This document shows, piece after piece, positions 1 to 5,629 of a DNA stretch of 7,617 nucleotides. Under the pieces are notes generated by a model that worked only from the letters and a program-made list of their open reading frames with translations, was not told where the DNA came from and ran no database searches. Numbering within the stretch: the first letter of the stretch is position 1; every line of letters starts with the position of its first letter. The position numbers were made by a program, and so were the translations under genes. The stretch is from CALGLS01 sp047626155 (lineage in GTDB: Bacteria; Bacteroidota; Bacteroidia; Chitinophagales; Saprospiraceae). The stretch spans positions 1 to 7,617 of the forward strand of contig JBLHRR010000201.1 in the NCBI GenBank assembly GCA_047626155.1. The letters are read 5' to 3'.

Positions 1-67
1 TTTTCTCGGCCTAATTTCGCAAAAAAGTACTCAAATAGTTTTGAGCGGCATGGATGTCATACACCGT

Positions 68-124
68 GTTAGCTGCTGCCTCATTTATAAATGAGGCTTT
101 CCCTTTTTCTGGTAGCAGTCTAAC
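68..124 (+). terminator. Nested hairpin, probable rho-independent terminator of an upstream gene
   Basis: Positions 78-97 are a perfect 20-base palindrome (GCCTCATTTA and its complement), followed by a pyrimidine tract CTTTCCCTTTTTCT. That is the layout of an intrinsic terminator for rightward transcription. An outer imperfect stem pairs GTTAGCTGCT (68-77) with AGCAGTCTAAC (114-124), with one bulged base. A plus-strand gene ending just left of or within the first 72 bases would explain it. The minus-strand side has no T-run, so leftward termination is less likely. Confidence 0.5.
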
Positions 125-128
125 ATCT

Positions 129-214
129 CTATATCCATAACTCCACCCTCCCTATTGCGTATATACCCCTTATATTCCCTATATCCACAACTCCTATTGC
201 GTATATATCGCTTA
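129..214. repeat. Two diverged direct repeat units
   Basis: CTATATCCATAACTCC at 129-144 and CTATATCCACAACTCC at 179-194 are followed in both units by TATTGCGTATATA and then a CTTA (ending at 172 and 214). The first unit carries a few extra bases (ACCCTCC region) in its middle. This is a local duplication of roughly 36-44 bp. I see no coding reason for it and do not recognise the family. Confidence 0.6.
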
Positions 215-569
215 TCCATTTCATAATTCATCATTCCTTTCAAAAAATGACATCCGTTTACAAACGACTACTACCGGCTATTAACACCTAATAATCACTT
301 CCCGTAGTCCACAAAAATCCACTCTTCTCTAAATTATAGCCCAACCCATTCATCAAGCACCTAAGAAAGTCAAATCAAAAATAACAAAAATATCCCGACT
401 AACAAGTATGATCATGAAAAAAACACGTAAACACTAGCTGCGTTTTTTTGAAAGAGCAGTCCAGTAACCAAGCAACCACCTCCATCTAACAAACAAAGCC
501 CATCCCAGCTCCCAAACCCAGACGATACCACACAGAACCTTCCCTCCCCCAAACAAATCCAAATCCAAA

Positions 570-577
570 TAAATTTG
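570..577 (+). promoter_or_regulatory. Bacteroidota-type -7 promoter element
   Basis: TAAATTTG matches the Bacteroidota sigma-A -7 consensus TAnnTTTG and lies 29 bases before the ATG at 607. Transcription would start near 583-586, giving a leader of only about 20 bases. I do not see a clear TTG-type -33 element at the right distance, and no clear Shine-Dalgarno sequence precedes the ATG, which is common in this phylum. Confidence 0.45.
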
Positions 578-606
578 TACATTACAGATACAAAACCAAC
601 TGTAAC

Positions 607-2325
607 ATGCTTGATTCGAGAAAATTAGCCATTATAGTATTTGCGGATATTGCAGGATATTCGGCAATGATGCAGGTAGATGAAGTAAAAGCACTTTCTG
701 TATTGGACCAGTTTAGGACGGTGCTGGAAGAGGAAGTCCTAGTCCATGATGGCAAGATCATACAATATTATGGCGATGGTTGTTTGCTTTCCTTTGAGAG
801 TGCTTTTCTCAGTTTACGTGCAGCCACGTCACTGCAGCGACGATTCATCGAACAAGAGGTTCCCGTACGTATCGGAATGCACCTTGGAGATGTGGTCTAC
901 AAAAATAACAATGCTTTTGGAGACAGTGTAAACATCGCTTCCCGCATTGAGTCTTTGGGGATACCCGGCGCTATTCTTCTTTCCAAAACCATCAGAAACG
1001 AAGTCAAAAACAAATCTGAATTCTCTCTTAGTTCTGTGGGCTCTTTCCATTTTAAGAACATCATAGAGCCAATGGAAGTATATGCCGTTTCTAACTCAGA
1101 GTTCGTCGTTCCCCGTCCGGAACAAATGCAGGGGAAATTAGAAACCTCCAATCCATCTCCACCTAATCCCGCTCCAGCCAATCCCGCAAATCAACGCGAA
1201 TGGGAAAAGTATCAGATGCTAGAAATTCTGGATGCACTGGAGGAGAAGAAGTGTGTACTCATTTTAGGGAATTATGCCTTTTCAAAACCTGCTGACGGGG
1301 AAGCCTCTGATGCGGAGTTTTTTCTTCCGGAAATACTGATGCGCGAGCAACATAAATGGATCGGAAAAAACGCTGCTGACAGCCCCACTGATTTTTACAC
1401 TTCCGCACAGGCATTGATAGAGCGGCCTGGAGGACCACGGATGTTTATGGATCTAACCCGAATCAATTTAAAAGACCTGGGACCAAAGCAACTGAACCGA
1501 TTTAAAAAAATATCTGAGATTCCTTTTGATTTGATTTTGTCTACCTATCCCTTTGATTTGGTGCATGAAGTGTTTGAGGAAAATCAAATTAATCATCAAT
1601 ACGCACATTATAGCTACTTACAGGAACCGGCACCGCTGGAACCTTTTACGAAAGATTATCCATTGATCTATAATATGTTTGGCAGTGAGCGGCATAAGGA
1701 ATCTATGGTCATATCGCTGGATCGCTTGTACAGTTTTATTTTTGGAATTCTAGGCGTTCGTCAATTGCCGAAGTTGATTGAGGACAAAGTTCAGCAGGCC
1801 TCTCACTTGGTTTTTCTAGGTTTTTCCTTTGACGATTGGCATATGAAATTGCTATTGCGCGTACTGAAGGTACATGAAAAAGAAATCTCCTACGCACATC
1901 CATCTGGACCACAAGGCCTTGGTCAGCAAAACAAATCCTTTTTTGAATCGAATTTTAAAGTCACCTTTTTGGATAAAAAAATTGATGAATTTGTTTCGGG
2001 TTTGCACGGCCTCTGTGAAGAAAAAGAATTGACGAGGAAGGGTACTGCGCGCGCCGCTGAGTCGGAGTATGAGGATTTGCAGGAGATGACGGAGGAATAC
2101 CGATTAGAGGAAGTTCTTCAGCGATTGGATGATTTGATTATCAAGGATGGAAAGGAGGGAGGCTTGTTGAAGGAGTTGGGAGGGTATCAGCAAAATTTTC
2201 ATAAAATCAAGGAATGGGAAAATTATAATAGTTTTGATAAACAGGAAGGGAAAAAGAAATGGCGGCAGTTACGAAATAAGTTGTTGTTGTTTATTGATCA
2301 TGTTTCTGAATCGATCCCTGCGTAG
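607..2325 (+). CDS. Class III nucleotide cyclase - SIR2-like - EAD11-like fusion protein
   Basis: The 572-residue protein has three parts. Residues 5-165 form a class III nucleotidyl cyclase domain: metal-binding D14 (VFADIAGYS) and D57 (YYGDG), the VRIGMHLGD strand (87-95), and the transition-state pair N109 and R113 (VNIASR). The base-selecting positions read Q53 and N102, neither the Lys/Asp of adenylate nor the Glu/Cys of guanylate cyclases, so the product is uncertain. A Pro/Asn-rich linker (180-196) leads to a SIR2_2-like domain (about 205-470) with VLILGNYAF (217-225), FDLILSTYPFDLV (307-319), IYNMFGS (354-360) and LVFLGFSFDDW (401-411). The usual GAG, TNYD and catalytic HG motifs are altered, so NAD hydrolysis is doubtful. 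Residues 490-570 are helical and fit Effector-Associated Domain 11, an adaptor in prokaryotic conflict systems. No signal peptide or membrane segment is visible, so it should be cytoplasmic. A defence or stress-signalling role is inference from architecture. Confidence 0.8.
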   Translation: MLDSRKLAIIVFADIAGYSAMMQVDEVKALSVLDQFRTVLEEEVLVHDGKIIQYYGDGCLLSFESAFLSLRAATSLQRRFIEQEVPVRIGMHLGDVVYKNNNAFGDSVNIASRIESLGIPGAILLSKTIRNEVKNKSEFSLSSVGSFHFKNIIEPMEVYAVSNSEFVVPRPEQMQGKLETSNPSPPNPAPANPANQREWEKYQMLEILDALEEKKCVLILGNYAFSKPADGEASDAEFFLPEILMREQHKWIGKNAADSPTDFYTSAQALIERPGGPRMFMDLTRINLKDLGPKQLNRFKKISEIPFDLILSTYPFDLVHEVFEENQINHQYAHYSYLQEPAPLEPFTKDYPLIYNMFGSERHKESMVISLDRLYSFIFGILGVRQLPKLIEDKVQQASHLVFLGFSFDDWHMKLLLRVLKVHEKEISYAHPSGPQGLGQQNKSFFESNFKVTFLDKKIDEFVSGLHGLCEEKELTRKGTARAAESEYEDLQEMTEEYRLEEVLQRLDDLIIKDGKEGGLLKELGGYQQNFHKIKEWENYNSFDKQEGKKKWRQLRNKLLLFIDHVSESIPA

Positions 2326-2361
2326 GATCTATTGTATTTACAGTAAGTGGGTACCTCTGTT

Positions 2362-2385
2362 CTACGACCGCGATTTTAACACATA
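2362..2385 (+). repeat. Short dispersed repeat, copy 1
   Basis: CTACGACCGCGATTTTAACA continuing to 2385 matches 3899-3924 at 23 of 24 bases, allowing two single-base insertions in the second copy. The two copies flank the N-terminal half of the split nSTAND gene in the same orientation. This copy overlaps the left arm of the outer inverted repeat at 2374-2385. I do not recognise the family. Confidence 0.6.
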
Positions 2386-2563
2386 AGATAGAGGGCACAT
2401 AAGCCTTCTATCGTAGAAGCACGCATAGTAAAATGCTATTTGCATTTTTTACATAGTTCACACAGCTTATCTTTATGAACTATGTAAGATTTACTGAAAG
2501 TAAATTACTATGTGCCCTTTCGCGAAAGTGGGCTATGTGTTCTAATGTGCCTATGTGTTAAAA
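2374..2563. repeat. Nested inverted-repeat element, possible structured RNA or MITE-like element
   Basis: A perfect 12-base inverted repeat TTTTAACACATA (2374-2385) / TATGTGTTAAAA (2552-2563) encloses a perfect 10-base one, AGGGCACATA (2392-2401) / TATGTGCCCT (2509-2518). Inside the second lie four consecutive hairpins: 2405-2419 (6 bp, 3-nt loop), 2430-2448 (7 bp, 5-nt loop), 2449-2487 (perfect 12 bp, 15-nt loop) and 2489-2505 (7 bp, 3-nt loop). A 12-base palindrome CTTTCGCGAAAG sits at 2517-2528. The motif CTATGTG or its complement recurs about seven times. The order of stems would fold as a multi-branched junction. It could be a non-coding RNA, a MITE or REPIN-like mobile repeat, or a protein-binding array. 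I saw no clear target-site duplication at the ends. Confidence 0.6.
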
Positions 2564-2657
2564 AAAATACGTTATAGGGCAAATGCGAAAGAGCGTAAAA
2601 TTCAGCTTTCATGTGAGTTCCCATTTGTGCGGGTATCTTAGCTGCTTATGAACTAAA

Positions 2658-2753
2658 AATATCATGTAGCATATGCTATGCTCAATTTCTTTGCTTCGAT
2701 CAGAAGAAAAACAACTGCGTTTAAATCAGAATTTTATTATGCTCTGATTGCTT
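2658..2753 (+). repeat. 96-bp dispersed repeat, copy A
   Basis: This segment aligns without gaps to 6721-6816 with 75 of 96 bases identical by hand count. Similarity continues weakly, with a 2-base gap, through the bases just before the nSTAND start codon. Both copies can form a small hairpin at the same place (TAGC-ATAT-GCTA here, TAGC-TACG-GCTA in the other), with the stem conserved and the loop changed. Read on the minus strand, both copies share a protein-like frame. The repeat family is not one I can name. Confidence 0.75.
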
Positions 2754-2768
2754 AAATACTATTTGGAA

Positions 2769-3776
2769 ATGACAAACTTACGATCACGTTACCCCGGGCT
2801 TCGCCCCTTCGACTCAGAGGAACAGCAATATTTCTTCGGAAGAGACGAAGAAATAGAATCTGTGTGCAGATTGTTAGACCTTGACAATCTAACCATTTTA
2901 CATGGCCCCTCCGGCATGGGTAAGTCATCCCTTATCAATGCAGGGATACTTCCGGCTTTAAGCAAAATCAGAAATTGGGACATACCCTATCACATTGTAC
3001 ACATCCGATTTACCAACTATGATCCAGAACTCGCCAGAATAAGAAGAGAAAAACAAGGATTCAAAATTTTAGATGCTGATCTCATAAAAGACCCTATTGA
3101 TCGATTTGTTACGGCCTGTCTGGGAGGGGAGCATAATTGGGAAGAGGTAATCCCCATGCCCAAACCGAGCCTGTGGTTAAGCGCAAAAAAAATGTTGATT
3201 GACCAAGCCATTCATCCGCTTCGGATTGTCTTTATTCTAGATCAATTTGAAGAACTGTTTACCTATCCGGAAGAACGTGTGGAGGAGTTTGCGCAGCAAC
3301 TAGAAGAACTCTACCATCAGATCGTACCAGAATCAATTAGGAAAGGGATGGAGCGAAAAGAGATTATTGATGCGGAGAAAAATTCTAAGGAGGGGTTTCT
3401 TCCCAGTCCAAAAGTAGCGCAGCTGATGGCCCGGATCGAAGAACCTTTGGATGCGAAAATTCTGATTTCAATGCGCTCTGACAAGTTGCATTATCTTGAT
3501 CGACTGAAAGCCTATCTTCCGGAAATGTTACTCAATAGTTATGAACTGAGAAGCTTTGATACCGATCAGGCGAAAAATGCTATTGTACAACCTGCATCGC
3601 TGGCCGGGGAAAATTTTACTTCTCCTGTCTTTACGATAAGTGACCAAGTGCTGGATGAGTTAATTGATTTTCTTCAGGATAAACTGACTCGACGCATTGA
3701 TCCTTCGCAGCTTCAGATTGTATGTCAGCACATTGAGCAAAAGATGATTCAAAAGGAGCGGAAGAATAAGAAATAG
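2769..3776 (+). CDS. nSTAND1-type NTPase, N-terminal half of a split gene
   Basis: The product (335 residues from the ATG at 2769) is the NTPase core of the novel-STAND 1 family, a signal-transduction ATPase switch. It opens with the family signature YPGLRPF (8-14) and FFGRDEEI (22-29), followed by Walker A GPSGMGKSS (46-54, K52), Walker B IVFILDQFEELF (153-164, D158), a sensor-type strand ILISMRSD (231-238, R236), and the DPSQLQIVCQHIE segment (311-323) that normally precedes the winged helix. I prefer ATG 2769 over a TTG at 2748 because TTGGA lies 4-8 bases upstream and the family motif follows at once. The reading frame stops right after QLQIVCQHIE, where intact relatives continue into the winged helix, which is instead found in the next gene. 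There is no effector domain before the NTPase. Expected location is the inner face of the membrane. Confidence 0.8.
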   Translation: MTNLRSRYPGLRPFDSEEQQYFFGRDEEIESVCRLLDLDNLTILHGPSGMGKSSLINAGILPALSKIRNWDIPYHIVHIRFTNYDPELARIRREKQGFKILDADLIKDPIDRFVTACLGGEHNWEEVIPMPKPSLWLSAKKMLIDQAIHPLRIVFILDQFEELFTYPEERVEEFAQQLEELYHQIVPESIRKGMERKEIIDAEKNSKEGFLPSPKVAQLMARIEEPLDAKILISMRSDKLHYLDRLKAYLPEMLLNSYELRSFDTDQAKNAIVQPASLAGENFTSPVFTISDQVLDELIDFLQDKLTRRIDPSQLQIVCQHIEQKMIQKERKNKK

Positions 3777-4030
3777 GGTAGTTGTTCAGAAGGGTATGGA
3801 GGCGCGACCCTGATGCGGTAAGGTGTGCAATTTGACGATATAGAGTTAACGATTTAGTGTCAAAAATAATAGATATATTTTAGCTAAAACGCGGGGCACT
3901 ACGATCGCGATTTTAAACACATTAAAAAGGGCTGCGTCTAATTACGGCTCGCCCGCCGATGCAGTCGCATCATTTGATAGGCTGAATAGGTACAAAATAA
4001 AACGAAAGATCTAATCGAAAATAAAAGAAA
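3777..4030. other. 254-bp segment splitting the nSTAND gene
   Basis: This gap separates the NTPase core from its winged helix. Stops occur in all forward frames and I see no continuation of the family's protein sequence, so it behaves as inserted or replaced DNA rather than a single frameshift. It carries the second copy of the CTACGAYCGCGATTTTA repeat (3899-3924), the 10-mer CTGCGTCTAA that also occurs in the 96-bp repeat family, and a small hairpin GATGC-AGTC-GCATC (3958-3971). A-rich sequences at its two edges are similar (near 3763-3778 and 4017-4034), possibly a degenerate target duplication, though low complexity could explain that. Confidence 0.55.
3899..3924 (+). repeat. Short dispersed repeat, copy 2
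   Basis: CTACGATCGCGATTTTAAAC and the following bases match 2362-2385 almost exactly, apart from one substitution and two single-base insertions. Its position inside the interruption of the nSTAND gene suggests that the interrupting DNA and the upstream intergenic element share an origin. Confidence 0.6.
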
Positions 4031-5446
4031 ATGGAACAGTCCGAAATACCCATAACAGTAGAAAAACATAGCAGGCCGGTTTTGGCTTTGGAAATAGAAG
4101 ATGTAGGAAATCTTGATTCCGTACTTCGAGGGTATTATCTAAGCCAAATCAAAAGCCTGGAAAAGCGGAAGGATCGCAAACAGGCCCGACGACTGTTGGA
4201 GAACCACCTGGTGCTACCCAAGTCCCGACAGCGTACGTCCAAGGATGCCGGATACATAAAGGAAATACTGGACATTGATTATAGCTTGTTGGAAAAATTA
4301 GAAGATTCCCGCCTGATCCGCAGAATCCATAAAACGGGTGCCAACCCCATATATGAAGTCAGTCATGACACCCTGGTCGAACCGATTCTCGCTGAAAGGA
4401 AAGACAGAGAAGCGATTGCACGTTTTATCAAAAGGACCTGGAGATATTTTGCTGCGCTTTTATTGTTATGGTTTTTATTTGGGATGTTGTTTGAAAATAC
4501 TTTTGAAGTGATTCCTAAACTTAGTCAGGGTTCCAAAAGCACAGCGGCTCCTAAAAGCATAGCTATTGTTATGGAAGAGCAAGTGTTTCATATCGGGGAG
4601 AACCTTAGCGCTGTTGTGCTGCCCTTACCGCCTATAGTTATAGACCAGGAACTAAAACCGGCGGATTCCATTTTTATTAAATTGCCACTAGCCCCAATTC
4701 GTATTGCCGGCCTCGGATCGAACGGAGCGATGGGCGCTGATACTATTTCCATCAAACTGGCAGGTCCAATTGAAATACCGGTAGATGGGAAAGAAAACTC
4801 TTTGAGCTATCAGTCCTTTTCGGATGTGGTCGTCCCCTTTGCATTCGCATATGACGGCTCCGGGAACCCGGTTGGTAACAAGACATTTGCAAAGCTCTCA
4901 GGCTTTCTTAAAATGACGCCTAAGGGTATTGATGTAGATAGCATCAGGGAGTTCAATAGGCGATCGGAACCCATTGAGATGAAATTGGGAGAGACAGAAG
5001 TTCAGTCAGGGAAGTCTACCCAATCCGTTCCGCTGAACTTCGATATGCAATTGACAGATTTCTTTGAGGATGAAAATGATAAAAACAGCATACGGACTAT
5101 TTTTGGAGATCGCCCTGTGAAGTTGAGTTATATTGTACAAGTGCGTCCTTCCTCTTTCACCGCGTCGCCGCCAAAGATTGAGTATGAGTATCCTTCCGTT
5201 CAGGGAATTGAGGTTCAATACTCAAATGGAACCAGTAAGTTTATTCCTGGTGATACCACTTCGGTTACAAATATAACAGAGCAATTACATATTGTAGCTG
5301 TAGGAGAAACACTTTTTTCTATTGCCAAAAAATATGGGATTATGGATGAGAGTGGAAACACTTCAACAAAAGAAATCAAGAAACTGAATGGTTTGCGAGA
5401 TGATAAACTTTCGATAGGGCAGGCGATTCGTATTCCGGTTTACTGA
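4031..5446 (+). CDS. nSTAND1 winged-helix - transmembrane - LysM protein, C-terminal half of a split gene
   Basis: The 471-residue frame starts with a few residues of linker and then the nSTAND1 winged-helix region (about 18-125), recognisable by LDSVLRGYYLSQI, the RLL...R...I...LL.KLEDSRLIRR pattern and the family signature YEVSHDTLVEPIL (108-120). A basic stretch RFIKRTWRYF leads into one membrane helix (about 139-154, AALLLLWFLFGMLF). By the positive-inside rule the N-terminal part is cytoplasmic and residues 155-471 periplasmic. The periplasmic part is rich in beta-strand-like sequence I do not recognise (170-410) and ends in a LysM domain (419-470: VGETLFSIAKKYG, LNGLRDDKLSIGQAIRIP), which binds peptidoglycan or chitin-type glycans. 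The ATP-binding core is absent and sits in the upstream frame. The ATG has only A-rich sequence before it, so this half may be poorly translated or a remnant. Confidence 0.75.
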   Translation: MEQSEIPITVEKHSRPVLALEIEDVGNLDSVLRGYYLSQIKSLEKRKDRKQARRLLENHLVLPKSRQRTSKDAGYIKEILDIDYSLLEKLEDSRLIRRIHKTGANPIYEVSHDTLVEPILAERKDREAIARFIKRTWRYFAALLLLWFLFGMLFENTFEVIPKLSQGSKSTAAPKSIAIVMEEQVFHIGENLSAVVLPLPPIVIDQELKPADSIFIKLPLAPIRIAGLGSNGAMGADTISIKLAGPIEIPVDGKENSLSYQSFSDVVVPFAFAYDGSGNPVGNKTFAKLSGFLKMTPKGIDVDSIREFNRRSEPIEMKLGETEVQSGKSTQSVPLNFDMQLTDFFEDENDKNSIRTIFGDRPVKLSYIVQVRPSSFTASPPKIEYEYPSVQGIEVQYSNGTSKFIPGDTTSVTNITEQLHIVAVGETLFSIAKKYGIMDESGNTSTKEIKKLNGLRDDKLSIGQAIRIPVY

Positions 5447-5493
5447 AGCGCTGTTACTAAACTACTGTACACTTTAAAAATACAAGTTTCTGT

Positions 5494-5614
5494 TTCACCG
5501 ATATGTAGCTCCCCTTTAGGGGCTGGGGGTTCCGAACGCGACCCCCAACCCCTAAAGGGGAGACTTAACGCGCGCCCAAAGTTCACCGAGATGTAAGCCC
5601 TCTTTTAGGGCCTG
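5494..5614. repeat. Diverged direct repeat containing the intergenic hairpin
   Basis: TTCACCGATATGTAGCTCCC (starting 5494) and TTCACCGAGATGTAAGCCCT (starting 5582) begin two units of about 32-33 bases, each continuing into a CTTTTAGGG-type core and ending at CTG near 5525 and 5614. The first unit supplies the left arm of the large hairpin. The second has its own short stem (GCCCT / AGGGC). Repeats built around CCCCTTTAGGGG are frequent between genes in Bacteroidota, from general recollection. Confidence 0.55.
5509..5562. terminator. Large hairpin between convergent genes, probable bidirectional terminator
   Basis: Two 22-base arms (5509-5530 and 5541-5562) are complementary at 21 positions, the exception being a G-T wobble, around a 10-base loop. 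The outer part is CTCCCCTTTAGGGG / CCCCTAAAGGGGAG. It lies 63 bases after the LysM gene's stop and 68 bases before the stop of the oppositely oriented methyltransferase gene, the usual place for a shared terminator. There is no classical T-run, so it may also be a REP-like dispersed repeat. Confidence 0.5.
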
Positions 5615-5629
5615 TCTGGCAGCCACTAC

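Larger units (their letters stand above)
1..606. other. Non-coding left flank and leader of the cyclase gene
   Basis: I find no supportable gene in these 606 bases. Short open stretches reach the left edge on both strands (plus frame 1 stops at 70-72; a minus frame runs from about 150 to a stop near 10), but none shows a recognisable motif. The stretch holds a terminator-like hairpin near 78-97, a pair of diverged direct repeats at 129-214, an A-run/T-run inverted repeat at 417-449, and a strongly G-depleted segment before the first gene: positions 481-600 contain 44 C but only 7 G. Confidence 0.6.
2326..2768. other. Intergenic region rich in inverted and dispersed repeats
   Basis: No convincing gene lies in this 443-base gap. 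It contains a copy of the short CTACGAYCGCGATTTTA repeat, a 190-base nest of inverted repeats (2374-2563), and a 96-base dispersed repeat that runs almost to the start of the next gene. The density of structure is far higher than expected for a simple spacer. Confidence 0.7.

Noticed and set aside
68..124. Integron attC site
   Set aside because: GTT and AAC boxes are present at the ends of the hairpin, but in the opposite order to attC (which begins RYYYAAC and ends GTTRRRY). The GTTAGCT box does not fit the consensus and no integrase or cassettes are visible.
1..150. Minus-strand coding fragment reading through the 78-97 palindrome to a stop near 10
   Set aside because: The 45-codon frame has no start codon, is preceded by a stop and crosses a perfect palindrome with a T-rich tail, which is better explained as a terminator.
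417..449. Terminator formed by a 7-A run and a 7-T run
   Set aside because: The stem is almost entirely A-T with mismatches in the GC-rich part, so it is too weak to call.
829..1181. Minus-strand open frames inside the cyclase domain
   Set aside because: They lie wholly within the strongly supported cyclase reading frame and have no recognisable motifs.
2374..2563. CRISPR array or retron ncRNA
   Set aside because: There are no regularly spaced identical repeats of CRISPR length, and no cas genes or reverse transcriptase in the window. The structure is nested inverted repeats.
2748..2768. TTG at 2748 as the start of the nSTAND protein
   Set aside because: It adds seven residues outside the family's usual start. 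The ATG at 2769 has TTGGA just upstream and leads straight into YPGLRPF.
5006..5218. Minus-strand open frame inside the LysM gene
   Set aside because: It is a shadow of the plus-strand coding frame with no motif of its own.
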